From Rostratula benghalensis (Eukaryota > Chordata > Aves > Charadriiformes > Rostratulidae): 64,000 nt of DNA. A program made the position numbers and the translations under genes. The notes below the pieces were generated by a model. The model was given only the letters and a program-made list of their open reading frames with translations, did no database searches and was not told the DNA's origin. The DNA lies in assembly GCA_013399305.1 (NCBI GenBank), contig VXAI01000303.1, positions 679,095 through 743,094 on the forward strand, in the 5' to 3' direction. This document shows positions 12,701 to 26,251 of this stretch, in pieces. The first letter of the stretch is position 1; each line of letters starts with the position of its first letter.

Positions 12701-13329
12701 CAAAATTTAACGTCTAGTTATTTAACATTTAGTGATCTAAATTAAGTTGGAAGGGGAAAAAGGCTCTGACAGAAAACTGATATGAATTGTCCTAAGTAGA
12801 GATATAAAATTTTCTTTTTAAGTGAGAAAGCATTCTACCAACCTCAGCAAAAGGGAAGCTGCATCTTGTTGACTCTTTGGGTTTTTTTTTTTGTTTTGTT
12901 TTGTTTTTTTTTACATTTAGTTACAGTTCTGTCATTTCCAGGGATTAATTTTGTTGGTTTAAAAAGTATATATATTTAATAGCATTGTGATGTTTGTTTA
13001 ATAAAGTTAAAATATTTATTCACCAGTGAGAAGGCTTGAAAGAGGACCTACAAACAGGCAAGAACAAATTTTGCTGTTAAAAAGCAGAATAAGTCTTTTG
13101 CAAACAAAATCTATCTGCGTATGGCATTCTCAAGTGAATAATAAGTATTCAACCTACACTGTAAGAGCATACAAAATAATTTCAGGGAGAAGAACATTTC
13201 AGAAACTTCTGCATTGTAGGGTTGTTCTATGCTGCATTTTCATCTCAGTTTGTGTATTATGTTTGGCTACTCAAGAAAAGAAAAAAGCCACTGGGTAAAT
13301 CAGATCTCTGAAGCTGATTTCAACTAGCA
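9798..13329. other. Unique AT-rich DNA, nothing recognised
   Basis: No CR1, LTR or coding pattern was recognised. Simple sequence is limited to a T/G-rich patch at 12880-12912 and short A or T runs. The open frames at 10726-10983 (85 codons) and 11603-11911 (antisense, 102 codons) carry no familiar motif. Confidence 0.5.
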
Positions 13330-13690
13330 CACATCCCACTCTCTCCCTCATGTAGACTGAGCACTTGATGACCACATTGATGGAAACAATGTAGCTGCAT
13401 TAGCTCTGCATTGCACCCAGGCTAATTGCCAGCTTCTTAACAGAGGCAATTAACTAGGAGCAGAAGAAAGTATGGTACTTGTCCTTAAGCTAGATTGTGC
13501 ACCTCTGCACAATTTTGTTGTGCTCCATAGGCATGCTTGTAACAATGTCATTATGTTTAAGCCTCTTATCTTTGGCCTATTATGTGCTCTGTCAAGGAAG
13601 GTAAAAATCTCAACTTTACCATGACCAAGGTCACTATTTTTGGCCCTGTAAAGTTAGTAAAAAATATTTTATTTTAAATCAGTGTACACA
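13330..13690. promoter_or_regulatory. Candidate regulatory block with an NR5A-type site
   Basis: This repeat-free segment contains CCAAGGTCA (13625-13633). That fits YCAAGGYCA, the monomer site of NR5A/ERR-type nuclear receptors. An adjoining TGACC makes a compact palindrome, TGACCAAGGTCA. Nearby are ACAATG (SOX-like) and several TAAT-like cores. Motif matches of this length occur by chance, and conservation could not be tested. Confidence 0.2.
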
Positions 13691-16600
13691 CATACAGAGA
13701 GAAGCTATCACTTGCTTGTAATTATGTCTGGTTTTTTTCCTGGCTACAGATATTTTTAAGGAATGAACTTTCACAGTGTGCGCGGAAGAAAATTGAAGAC
13801 ACTGTGCTTCTAATGATAGCTTTTCAGACTGCTGGGAAGTTAAAGTTGAATCTGTGGTAACTGGATGTTGGGCTGCCTGCAGCTGACCAGCATGCATTAC
13901 CCATTCCTGCACTATAGATGTGAAGGAGAACCTACAAGGAGACAAAGAAAATAATATTTTTTACATATAGCAGTAACATCTGGTCTACAGAAGCCAACTT
14001 TAAGCACCCAATCAAGAGCCCACCTTGACTATACAGCACCATAAACAAAGTCAAAGGAGAGAACAGTTTCTCTAAAAGTAGTATATCTTCTTAGTATTAA
14101 CCTCTGCTCTTTGTAGCCCCTAAAGCAAGCAATAAAACGTAGATAGTGGCACATACTTTGCTCTCTATCTGCTACTATTATAAAATTTGTCAGATAAGTG
14201 ACTTTTAAAAGCTGACCAGAATTACTAGCTTCTGTATGTAGAGGTAAGGTATTCATGTCAAACATGAAGAAGCCTGAATACTTGCTTAGGTAACTTAATC
14301 CACTATTATTTTGATGGGCTTAAAACAGCTGCTCTGGAGACAAAGACAGTATGTATTTCCTGGAGCATGAAGCGGTGTTTTGCCAAGGAAACAGAGTTTT
14401 ACTGATGCCAGTTTGACTGGCTTTGACCAACTCTGGTGTGATGTAGCTCTTGGCATTTGAATGCATCAGCCTACTTTCCAGGGGAATTCAGAAGTTTGCA
14501 GGGTGCCTTTGGGCGTTCTGCTGTGTATGCAATAGTACAGCGATGAACGACACTACTTATCTGAAATTACTAGGAACATATAGACAGGAATGTGTATTCA
14601 CAAATCCAAAGTCATTCTCTTCTCTGATAACACACTGTAGCTTCCATAGTGCTTCTATACAGCGCTTGACTCTTTCCTTGGAGTTAGCCTATCATCTGGT
14701 TTACAAGCTCTTTGATTTCAGAAATCTCTTGTAGCACGTATAGAGTTTAGGATAAGCAGGCTATTATCTCAGCTCATCTTTGTAACTACTGCTTTAAAAT
14801 AAGCAATTAAGAATGAAATGCTAGTTATCGAGTTAGAAATTTATTATTAAATGTAGGCTTGAATAGATAATTATATATAATAATGGAGCACAGCAGCTGG
14901 GTTTAAAGGTAGAAACACTGAGTTGGTGTAGGATTCTTTAGTGATAAATGGGAGTTGGAGTTACTTTCATAAGGATGGCTGGACTTGTGGTTTTGATCAG
15001 GAGTACTACATGTTCCACTTCCTTTGCAACAGGTACAAAAAATATTCATTAAAATTTAGCATCAGTTAAGGGGTTCTGAGGGAAAGGATAAAATTGTACT
15101 AAATAAAGTTTAAACACATTAATTTTAACAGTTTAACAAGCGCAGATGTGCCTACCTCCCTTCACAATATGCAATTTCCTTGAATCCAGAGAATGTGTAT
15201 AATGGGTATTTAAGTTAGGCATGCCTCCCTGCCACTAAATTAGAATGAAATTGCCTCCTACAACTAAAATGCTACCCACGGGTGTAAAATAATATGATTT
15301 GTTTTGTAAACAGATCAAACGACCTTTATTAGAAGACGGTGACTGTGGGAGAAGCAGCATTTTATTAACATTTGAGCATGTATATCTTCCATTCATTATA
15401 TTTAATCAAAGTTTGCACTTGACAGCAACCTAGGGACTAGAGTGAAACTTTCCTGCTTTCATGTGCATTAGGCACCACTAACTTTTAACTGGAAAAAATA
15501 CCTTTCTATATTTTTGTTGCTGGTGTGTAATGTGAAAGGGCTAAAAGAATAAAACAAGTGGAAGGATGTGAAGACCAGAAAAAGCTCAGCAGCTAAGTAG
15601 TCTCAGCAATTTCATGACCTGACTGGTGCTAAGGATTTCTTTGGAGGAAAACCTGTAAGCACAGAGGAATACTGTATGGGAGTACACTCCCATGTGTCTC
15701 ACAAAATTTCTGCAGGTTTTCTTTACGGGTAGCATATTGCATTTGTGGTTGGAGAAGTTGTGCGTTTAAGAAAATAAGTTTAATTCCCACATTCATGCCA
15801 AATTCAGTTAATACCAGTCTGTCTCCTAGATACTTTTTGTCAGCTTTCCTTTCCACACTGGAAAAATTATGCTGTGCCCTTAAATGTCAGGCACAGACTA
15901 TGACTGTAATTGCAAATAGCCTAGTATTTTAATTCTGAATAAGTCTGGTAACAATCCTATGGGGTGCTCTCCAATTGATATCTCAATTGCATATATATAT
16001 TCTAAACATTCCTTTGGCTGAGAACAATAGTAAACAGTGACCAGATTTTAGCCTCTTTGGCAGATGTCTGTCTGTTACCATCTCCTAGTTGGCTCCATTA
16101 AGCCTCATGGGTGAATGCTGAACTTTCAAGATACTCCACTAGCTTAAATATCACATTTCTACTGCACCATCCTTGAGGACATTTTGATGTTCAGGGACAC
16201 ACGCAAGTTGAAATAGGCAACATAGTGGGTTTAAAAGAGCTTCATAATAAATTCCTCTAATTTCAGGTTGGCAAAAGAAGTGACTGGAGGTTGGAGCTAG
16301 ATTAAATTGACTTTCTGTCACTGATTTCCTCACCAGTCTGCAGGATCTTTGAGGTATAATCAGAGACCTAAGGAGCAATGGACTTTGTGGACTGTTACTG
16401 AGTCAGAAAACACCTGTGTGTGTTTCAGTCAGTTAGTTTTCTTTTATCTTGACTGATCCTGTAGCCAAACAAATGTAATTTTTGAGAGGACAATAAGCCA
16501 ATTTACTTCTCTCTTTCCAAGGAACTGCTTCTTCCATGATTGCTTCTCAGTTCTCCATTCCCTTCTGTCCCTTCTGAGCTTGGAGGGAATTAATCCCATC

Positions 16601-19139
16601 CATTCACACCTTCACAGAAACAGTGTGGACATGCCGTCACTCCTTACCCAGCTTCTATTTCACTCTCTATGGCTTGGTTGGCTCTCACATTACCGTGTAG
16701 TAATGGAAAAAATAATCTGCTTCTTATGCCCTTGACAGGCGCAAGAGGCAGAGGGCAGAAAAAAGGTAGTCATAAGACACAGGGATATGCAATTTCTCAA
16801 GTCAAGTTAATATTCTTAGTTTGAATCTAACTTCACAAGGTTTTCACAGCTCCTCAAACTGCAAAAAGGTCTTAACAGTTTAGCCAATTTGCATTTCGAA
16901 GTTGGAATAAAATTTCAGAGGTTTATATCAGCCCAGCACCCATTACTTTCTTGTGAGGCAATGGCATATTGAGCCATATTGTTAACAACAACAACAAAGT
17001 CAAAATAGGGCAGGGGAGGCAACTGTGTATAATTACAGAATAAATGGGAGGTTGTCATTGATATACTTCAATTTGCAATCCTCACACTTTCTCAATATGA
17101 AGATATACTTTTATTGAGTAACATTATGTGGACTGCTGCCCTTCCACTGGTGAATATACTAAGATAGGAATAAACATGGGGGCAAATGGTAGTGATTTCT
17201 CTGTTTGTTTCCTGGCACACTGCATTATAACAGCAAATGAAATCTTAATAGAAATGTATGTTTTGAACTGTTCCATGAACATTTCTATGACATCCCATGA
17301 TTTGCAGGAAGAACAGCTATGGAATAGAGAAATGTCATCTTATGGTGATTCTATCCCTGAGTTCAGTTTCACTGGATTTTGAACACTTCAGAGGTGAGAT
17401 ATGACAACTTGTGTTTTCATTCCTCCTCCAAAGTTCAGCAACATCTCAAAGCACCAGAGTGTTTGAGTGCTGAGGCTGAGCTTGTGCCACCACCAGTGCG
17501 AGCTCTAGAGGTCCTGAATTGCAAACACCTGGAGTCCTGTGGTGGCAATCATGAGGCCCCAGGGACTCAGGGTTTCCAGACATTGCCAAGTCCAAGTAAT
17601 CCAGTCCCTGTCTGGAGCTCCAACTGTTTTATTGTCAGGTTCAACATGCAGTGCTTGCTACAATCAATTATTTTTCCTTTCTGTGAAAGCATGTAGGGTA
17701 CAGCATGTATTTGAAAAAGACATTTAAGACTGCAAAATCCAGGTCATGAAGGTGAGGGAATGCATCCTTGTAGCTCTACTAGCTCCTTTACATGCACTTT
17801 AATTCCATTGTCACATTACACTTATCCTGGTAAGTACTCAGCCCCACAGTGTTCAGAAGAACACAGGATCATAAGCAGTGTTATATAAATGCTGTTTCCT
17901 TGTTTTAACTAAACTCTGCTGTGTGATTTTAAAATTTTAATATGTGGATTTACTGTCCAGGCATATAATTTTCATATGCTAACACAAAACACCAACAAAC
18001 TACAAAGTAGGCTCTTATTAATACCCAAATTTCCTTGATCAGGCAATTAAGAATATGAGAATTCAGATATATCTATTTCTGTGGGGTTTATCTGCGTGTT
18101 TTAATCCAGTGGTTCTGAGCTTCTTTCTGAAGTTCAGAATATTTAAAAAGCCAAACAAAATGACCTCAAAATGCTAAAAATAAATTGTTATGCTTAATTC
18201 AGTATATTTTTCTTGTCTGGGAGATTTACCTGTGTATCTGGCCTGCACTGTTTTCCATCCTGCCTGAAAAAAAAAAATGTTTATTTTGAACAGGAACAAA
18301 ACTGTGCTTTAGTACTAAATAGGAAATTAACCAACGGCGTTTATCAAAGGGTTGTGCAAGGTGTTGGTTTAGTGTTCAGACAGACTGGTGCATGAGTTGT
18401 GCTGATGTTTTCTATGCTTTACACTATTAAGAATACACTCAGAGATGGAAAAAAAAAACAACCCAAAAAGGAAAAAAAAAAACACCAAAAGAAAACAAAA
18501 AAATCCAAACAAAACAAACCCCAAACAAGACAAATAAAACCCCAAAAAACCAAAAAACCCAACCCAAACAAGACAAAAAACCTCTTTTGACTAAACAGAC
18601 CAGGATTGTGCCTTGTGTGTGAAGGCCTTGTGCAGTTCGTGGTGTTGAATCCTCCATTCACAGAGAGAAGTAGGCAGCAAAGATGAATGTGGTGCTTCTC
18701 TGCAGGGAAAAGGCGCTAGACAGAGTGAATAAATGATGCGCTCTGGCAGTGCAAAACCTACCACTTCTGTCGCTTCATTTCCTCTCCCCTGTGCTTCCAA
18801 ACATCTATACCCACCTTCACTTTTTTAATTGTTGCTTTATTTCAGCTCAATACTTACTGCAAATTGACTGCTGTAGGAGTAGAGACACCATTGAGCTAAT
18901 CAGATTAGGGACACAGATACTGCTGTGACAAACTATTGTGTGTGTGAAAAGACAAATGGAAAAATGGTCCCTTAGCACTGTTCATAACGAGCTGTTGTGG
19001 TAAACGTGTGACTTATGAAGACTCTGGCAAGAGACTGATCTTCATTTCTTGTCTCTAGTCACACACTGTGATTCAGGGTTACAAAAGGCTCCATCTGTCA
19101 TATGGCAGGAACAGTTTTGGGGGGTTACTACTGTTGTTT
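13691..19139. other. Unique DNA with simple-sequence patches
   Basis: No mobile element was recognised. The 105-codon frame at 17379-17696 is not familiar and lacks splice support. A CAACAACAACAAC patch lies near 16988. The A/C-rich block at 18449-18582 is listed separately. Confidence 0.5.
18449..18582 (+). repeat. A/C-rich low-complexity block
   Basis: About 134 bases are almost entirely A and C on the top strand, with runs of A separated by CC, CCC or single G. It resembles a decayed (AAAAC)n/(CCAAA)n array. T is nearly absent, so strand asymmetry is extreme. The open frames here (lysine-rich on one strand, phenylalanine-rich on the other) come from the composition. Confidence 0.85.
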
Positions 19140-19430
19140 AATTAAGTAGCTTTATACCCGGCCTGCTGTGTTGGTTTTGCTGGTGATGGCTATTTGGCGG
19201 GAGATTTTTATTGTCAAGGCTTTTAAAAAACTAGTGTCTTTCAAAGAGCATTAGCAGGCTAAAAAACCCGTTTAAATCCTATGCATGCTGTTCCTTGAAA
19301 ATTCAATAAAATTAATGAGAGCGCCCTTGCAACTGTCAGTTGCCTAAACCAGTTCGTTTTGTAAAGTGGGTTTGTATAAGGCTAATGAATTTGACTGGCC
19401 AGGACTGTCAGGAACCAGGTGAGTGAAACT
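19140..19430. promoter_or_regulatory. Candidate conserved non-coding block
   Basis: The segment is repeat-free and compositionally complex. It contains TTTGGCGGGA (19193-19202), a near-perfect E2F-type site, which is notable because CpG is scarce in this window. It also has ATGCATGC (19281-19288), a TTTAAAT, and AATTAATGAG-like homeodomain cores. The texture resembles vertebrate enhancer sequence. This is inference only. Confidence 0.22.
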
Positions 19431-20750
19431 GCAGTTTTCTTGCCTGCAGTGGTCAGATTTGCACAGGGTGGTGTTGAAGACCATGTCAGCAGTCGGCCTT
19501 TACTGCTACAGATTTTGCTACCTTTGAATGCAAAAAACATTAGAATTAAAAATAAATAAAAAATAGTGAGTTGCTCCCTAGGACCTTAAACCTGGTTTAG
19601 AACAGAAGATGGATCCTTCCTGTCCTAACATTGCTCTAATTTGTAGTATTTAGTTTATTTAAAATGCATTGCTGTTTGTGTGCAATGAAAGAGGAACAGT
19701 ACTTCCTGTGAAAAATGCTCCCTGCAATTATTGTGATCGGTCATTGGCTTGATATGTTGTCACTATTACTGCTAATGATCTAGGAATTCACAAAATGCAT
19801 ACGAGCAATAAAGCAGTAGATTATCTGTATCAGTGTTTCGTGTCCTAGGGTCTCAACAAGGCTGCTGTCCCACTAGCTGGGACAGTAGTCTGGGTCTAAG
19901 GCAATTTTTCACTTCTGCGTTGTTGGAAAAAAAAAATAAAAAATTGTATGAGGAGAATGAGGTAATGAATTTTTTTTTCATAGATTGTAACATTTTCCAT
20001 TCCAGTAGTAGCTCTTTCAAACAACTGAAACCTGCAGGCAAAACCAGAAAAAAAATATCAAAGTTTAGTGTTAACCAACATTGTAATACAGTTGTACATG
20101 TTAAATACATCTGTCAAGCTGATTCAAGTACAACAGTTGTTGAGACTTCAAGGTTAGATTTTAGTTATGAGTACTGTTTCCCCACAATGGCCCAATAACA
20201 GACAAATTATGAAGCACTATCACCTTCTTTCTCTATTTGGGCCACCAGTCAAATAGCAGAGAGTCTTCCAGCCTGGGACTGAAAGAAACAGTTAATATCA
20301 GATCAAAGAAAAGTAAGATGAAAACAGAATTTCAACATCTCCTTGCCTTCTAAGCTATATGTTGCCTGGGCTATGTTTTGGGATAGTATTCCGATACTGA
20401 CATTTCTTAGAGGAGAGGAAACAACTCTTTTTGATTTTTTGTCATCTGGTGTTGAATCATTTTCTCCTTGAATTGTCACTTGAGATTCTGGTAGGTGCCC
20501 TAGAAAGTCTGCATGTGTACATGTCTCCCAATCACACTTGGGAGGGACTTCTTAGAAGCATGGATCCAGGGGCAACCTTGACTGATGCACTGCAGCAGAA
20601 AATAATTAATATTGCTTTGATCAGTTGTTTGTATTTCCAGGATCTACTTATGTGAGGGCCCCTAATTTGGTTCTGAACCTTTGCTTGCTTCTGCCTCACA
20701 TTTGTGTTTGTGGAACCCATTTCTGCAAGCAAAAAAAAATAAAAAAAATC
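19431..20750. other. Unique DNA, nothing recognised
   Basis: No recognised repeat was seen until an A-rich patch at 20731-20748, which directly precedes a CR1 fragment. The 121-codon frame at 19833-20198 shows no familiar domain. Confidence 0.5.
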
Positions 20751-20990
20751 CAAGAGGTCCAAGCTGGAGAAGAGCAGATTTAGACTGGATATTAGGAACA
20801 GATTCTTTACTATGAGGGTGGTTGAACACTGGAACCGGTTGCCTAGGGAGGTGCTTGAGGTGCTGAAGATATTCAAGAATAAACTTGACGAGGCCCTGGG
20901 CAACATGGTCTAGTTGGGGGTGTCCCTGCTGACTGCAGGGAGGTCAGACTAGATGGCCCTAGAGGTCCCTTCTGGCCTATGTTTCTATGA
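20751..20990 (+). mobile_element. Short CR1 3' end, plus strand
   Basis: About 240 bases hold the end of CR1 ORF2 and its 3' untranslated region. 'GGGTGGTTGAACACTGGAACCGGTTGCCTAGGGAGGTG' near 20815-20852 is the 'HWNRLPREV' block. It is followed by the stop region ('GGTCTAG' near 20915) and 'GACTAGATGGCCCTAGAGGTCCCTTCTGGCC' before a TATGTTTCTATGA end. It is heavily 5'-truncated and non-functional. The antisense 124-codon frame over it is a shadow. Confidence 0.88.
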
Positions 20991-23900
20991 AAAGTTTATC
21001 CGTTGACAAACAAAAAATTGGTTATGTAGCTTATTTATTTGCTTACAACTTGGTAACAACAAATACAGTTTGTGTAGAAATAAATCCCAAGGCATGGGAA
21101 ATTATCTGGAGATCCTATATCTTTACAGGGTTGTTTGCTTTTGCTATGCTTTTGCAGTGTTTGATAAAAGCAGTAAGTACATGTTCAGTAATTTTATCTT
21201 CCATCCTCATTTCACTCCAACACTATTTGTGCCAGCCGCATATTGTATACATGTTCTTTATATCCTCTGGCTTTTTTAAACTAAAATAGAAAATTTTGGT
21301 TGTATACACTGTTACATTAATTATCCCCCTGCAAATGAGCTTTTCATTACCTCTTTTGCTGCCCAGTGTGTCCTTGGGCTAACTTTGTGTAACCTCTTGG
21401 TGTTTTTATCTCATTATACTCTGAACAGTTTCTTGATATCTGCAGTTTCAGTAACACGGGGACTGAAGACTTTCAATTAATACATATTTTCTAAGATCCT
21501 CCTTCCTTCTTTTTTAATTCAATATCTTGTAGGTATTTTGATGGATTCTTTTTAAAAGATGTCAGGGTCCCCATATCTGCTAGTAAACCTGGGAAAAAAA
21601 ATGTGGCTAAGCCATAGCAGGGATAAACAATATATATTTCTTTTTCTTCTTTAAGATTATAGGTGCATAAAGAATTTTCTTAATAAACAAAACTAAGCTA
21701 TGTAATTTCTGGCTTCAGGTTTTGTAGCAAATTAACATCTGCTTTTTTAACAGTTGCAGGAACACTAGTCAATTTTGTATGCATTAGGTAGTTTGGTATT
21801 TTAAAGATATGCAAAATTAAGTTTCTTTTGTACCCAGGCTCAGCGAAGGCATATCGGTGTGTGCAGATGCAAATTTCACAGTCTTGTAGTGATGCCTGTT
21901 TATGATGCTTTTAAATCTCTCTCGTGACTATGCAGAATTGAATTGAGTGCTTTCAGTCAGAATGTTTAATAAACTATTTCTGAAAGAAGGGGTTCTCTTT
22001 GCTTGGGAACAGAGAAGCTTCTACATACAATATTTTTTGTGCTGCATTTACCAAACTATTGCCATGGTGTGAAAACAGATGGTATTGGACATTGTTGGCT
22101 CCAATTAAGTAAGGTGGTAGAGAGCATGGAGAGCCCGCCCATACCTACCTGCACTGGTCTAGTCCTCTGTGAGTTGAGGCAACTTCCTTGCTGAGCTGTT
22201 TGGTTTTGAATATGAACACAAGTAGCTATGTGTTATACTCCAGCAAGCAACCAGAAAATTGCGATTTTTAGTACTTTCACCTTTGCAAATATATGTTTTA
22301 TAATCTCCTGCTGAGCTGAGATTCAGACAGGTAGAAAAAATTTGTTTCTTGCAGACATTACACCTTGGATGCTGTAGCGTATCAAGGTTTTTCCCACTGG
22401 GTGCACTTTTTGATCTCCTAGGAAGTCCAAGTCTGGCTATGCTAATCATCCACCACTTTCCATTTCGAAGGTAGTTTTGCAGTGTATTAGAGAGGCAAAA
22501 TATACAAGTTAAGATAGCTGTTGACCTAGCAAGGCCCCTACATAAATGTGACATGATTTCTCACTTCTTGCATTAACTAAGTTTTAAGTCTCCCGTTAAT
22601 TGGTGATATCTTAGCCATACAAACACTTGCTATGCCCCAATAGCTAGTATTTGATTTTGAAACCAGAAGGATGTTTATGATTAAGCAGAAAACTTTGGAA
22701 GTCAGGACTTCATTGTTGGCTGAAGTGTGGCTTTAAAACCCTGTGCTGTATCCCTGCACTGCTTGCAGTCTGCTGATTTTAACTAGCAGTGGTTCTGTAC
22801 CTAAAACAGTGTAACGAGGGGAACTGGTATGCTAGCAAATTCTCTTTGTCGTGATTTTTCTTTGGCTGCCTAGGTGACTGCTCCTGCCTTCAACCAATTA
22901 CATACACACAAAACACCCCTATTTTTAACTCCCAAAGAAAGGAGAAATAATAACTTGTCTTACAATTCTTTTTTCTCCTCTGTATTAAAAAGTCAGCTTC
23001 TCATAGCAGAAACTTGTCAGTACTTGGTATAAGGTACTGGAGGTAAATCAACTCACAACACAAAGGTATTAAGTTTCTTACAAGCAGCTCAATAATTACA
23101 TCTGTAACTTTGAATAAATATTTCTTTACCTAACGGTGGACCACTTATGTTAGGTTCTCACATATAAAACCCCCATTTTGTTTTCCCTTAACTTGAAAAC
23201 ATATGTCTTTAAACTGTACTTATATCATTATTTATCTATATTTCATATGCATTTGTCATATATTCATGTAAATAAAAGTTTCTACTCCAAAACGTATGTT
23301 TGGTAGCAGTGACTAAGTGTATTGGAGGTGAATAAGCTGGCAGCTCTCTTTCAGAAAGCAGGTCAGTAGAAATATTTTTAAATGTGTTTAAAGGAATCAA
23401 ACCCTTTGTCCTAAAACCTGGTGTATTGTTACTGAACAAAAGCACCAAATATTTTTTACTGACTTCTTAAATGATGCAAGTTTATTTTGCAATTTAAAAT
23501 TGTCAGATTAACTCGATTTTAATTTTTGTCTGTTATGTCTAGCTACAGTCTTCCTTTTTAAATGCATACTCCATATTTTATCTCAGATTTCCTAAAGTGC
23601 AATCCCCTATAATTCTTGTAAATCATCAAACTGAAATAGAGGATACTGCAGCCCAAGAAAGGATGGAGTAGATGGGTACTGAAAGAGACCTAGGAAGATG
23701 TTCTCTGTTTCTTCCCTCTGGGAGACAGGAAAATGATAACATGTGTTTTGGCAATAAAGCTTAGATGTGAACCCATGAAAAATTCCAGACTTCTTCGGGC
23801 TATATTATTTAAAGTGGAATGGTTTTGCAAAAGGCAATAAAGGTGTGCTTGTGTAGCCTTACCCTTTCTGCAACACTGTGATGACCTGATCAGTTGCAGA

Positions 23901-26251
23901 CTATTTGTAACCTGTGCCACATTTATGAAACTAGTTTTATTTCTTTCTTTGATTATTGCAGGATTGTGGTTTCATTCACCTTTCTGGCCATCCATTTGTC
24001 TTTACTTTTCCTAATCCTCATCACTTTCTGTATTGTATGGCAGTGTTTAGCTTCTGTGCCCTGGATTTTTGCAATGGGTAATTTACCTTCATTTCTCCAT
24101 ATTTCTGTCAATTGTGACTTGATGGGAAGTGTACTTCTGAGAAGCGTTCCCAGTTTTTAAAGGACAATGCATTTAATGCAACTTATTTTATGAGAAAAAG
24201 TTTCATCTTTTCTTATTCTAGTCATCCTGAAAGTGTCGTGTTGTTACTTACTAAATCCCGTCTGGAAAAAATGTATTGGGTAGCCCTGAACAGAACAAAT
24301 TATGGAGTTTCTGTAGGTTTTGCTTCATTCTTAGCAACTGTGTTTGTTCTTGTGCAAAATCCCCTACTTGTTTCTGGAAGTGAGGAATTGTGAAACATGC
24401 AGGTACAGAAATATAAAAGTGGAGGAGAATTCACTGCACATGCTGTTTCTGTAAACTCTGCTCTGCCTGTGACAGAATTGGATATGCCATTGGGCATAGC
24501 CTATCTGAAGGGCATCTTGGTGCTGTCTCCACCTTTCTTGGTCCAGTGTTTTTTGTGATGCCAAGATAATGTTGATGACAGTCTAAATTAATGTTCCACC
24601 CTTGCCTTATCACAGTAGTTCTGTGATTAATGTCTCTGGATCATTTTTAATGTAAATGTATTCTTTACTGTTGAAGAAAGAAGTTTCATATGTGTATAGT
24701 GAAAGGTGCAAGCCCTCAAGGAGGTCTCCCATTACTTCCTTGGGACAAAACAAGTTTTGTCCAATAGAACCAAAAAGAAAATATTTACTTATTTAATCAG
24801 CTATGCAAGGACTTGAGGATCCGTGTTTTAGGAATAACAGATTGGGATGGTTGCAGCTACACTATTATTTTCCTTGAGGTCTCATAAGCACAGTACTTTT
24901 TTTTTTTTTTAAATCTCATTTCTTCTCAATGCTTTGGTTATAACGCTACAGTATCTTTGAAAGAAAAAGAATATTTTGCATTACAGTAGAATATGTAATT
25001 ACCATATTAATAGGATATGGATAGATGAAAAGTGTGAAAGTTACTTTGAGATGGAAGCAGTATTCCTCAAGTAAATCTCTGCAAAAATAATGACTCTGTC
25101 ACAAAAGACCATAGGTGAGGATCTTACAAAACAAAGTAGCATGCCATGTAAGGAAAACTAACAGATTCAGTGTATATTTTAATACTTCATTCCAGCTTGA
25201 TATTTTGTATATTCCTTGTATTTTGAACACAAGGATAGATTCTTCAGTGTAGTAAATGTGAGAATGGGAATGGACCAGAAGAACTAGCTTTGTGTTGCCT
25301 CAGTTTTTCAGGTTGCAAGATCTACAGGTAAACCAAACTAAGATTATTTCCGTGGAAACATAAAAGGCTCAAACCTTCTTCTATAGTTTGACCTGCAAGA
25401 TTATTTTGCAATTTCCCTTCATAACAGTTAGTCAATCAGTTGTCTTCTGGGACTGACAACATGAATTTTGACCAGCTTCAGATGATCATAGGCTGAGAAA
25501 TTAGTCTCACTTTTTCTTAGGATTATGGGCTAAATTGGCCCAGCTGAACTGAAAGAATTTAGGCAAGGAATTTACAGGTTCCAGCTTAACCTTCTCAACC
25601 CATTTGCCACTATTTTTTACTGTGCCCTGCCTCCTGGTCCCAAAACACATATTCCCCTCTTTCCCCAGAACACTGTGATACATTTGGAAACAGGGGCTCC
25701 CAGGGACATGACACAGTGGAGCAATGTTTCAGTGGAGTGAAGACTCTCAAATGGAATGGCGTGAAAATCTGAAAAAGCAGAGCATGTCTCATAAGCTAGT
25801 ATTTGTCCATTTGTAGAATATAATCGGTGCATGAGGGAAGTCAGCAGAAATCTACATCTAGAGTAATTGCCAGCTGTCTTTTGTAAATGGCAATGCTTTT
25901 CCTTTCTGCTTGCGAAATCCATGTGTCTCAGAACCATTTGTTTGCAAACATGAACTTTGATAATAGGACCAAGTCTTCAAGTTCACTTCCAAAAATTTTT
26001 CTCATTTTAATTGTGAGCTGGGAGCTAAATTCTCTTTGAGCACTTTGTATATATCAGGTTAACCTCTGAAGCTGCATTAGATTTATGGAATCATTACTGA
26101 AAGATAATTTGGTCTCTGGCCACCAAAAGGCAGTGTAACATGAAACAAATACAATATGGAGATTCTCTAAAATCCCAGTTGAAGCAGAAATTCACATAGA
26201 AGGAGGCACAAGGTGAAGTTTAGGGTCTTTCTAAAATATTTCAGCTTTGGG
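20991..26251. other. Unique AT-rich DNA, nothing recognised
   Basis: More than 5 kb without a recognisable repeat or exon. The longest frame (131 codons, antisense, 22159-22554) has no familiar motif. A T run sits at about 24897-24911. Nothing distinguishes this stretch from intron or intergenic DNA. Confidence 0.5.

Noticed and set aside
18399..18661. Lysine-rich (+) and phenylalanine-rich (-) frames
   Set aside because: Translation of the A/C-rich low-complexity block.
20532..20906. Antisense 124-codon frame
   Set aside because: Partly antisense to the CR1 3' end at 20751-20990. The rest shows no motif.
22159..22554. Antisense 131-codon cysteine-containing frame
   Set aside because: The cysteines do not form a zinc-finger or other known spacing, and no splice context supports it.
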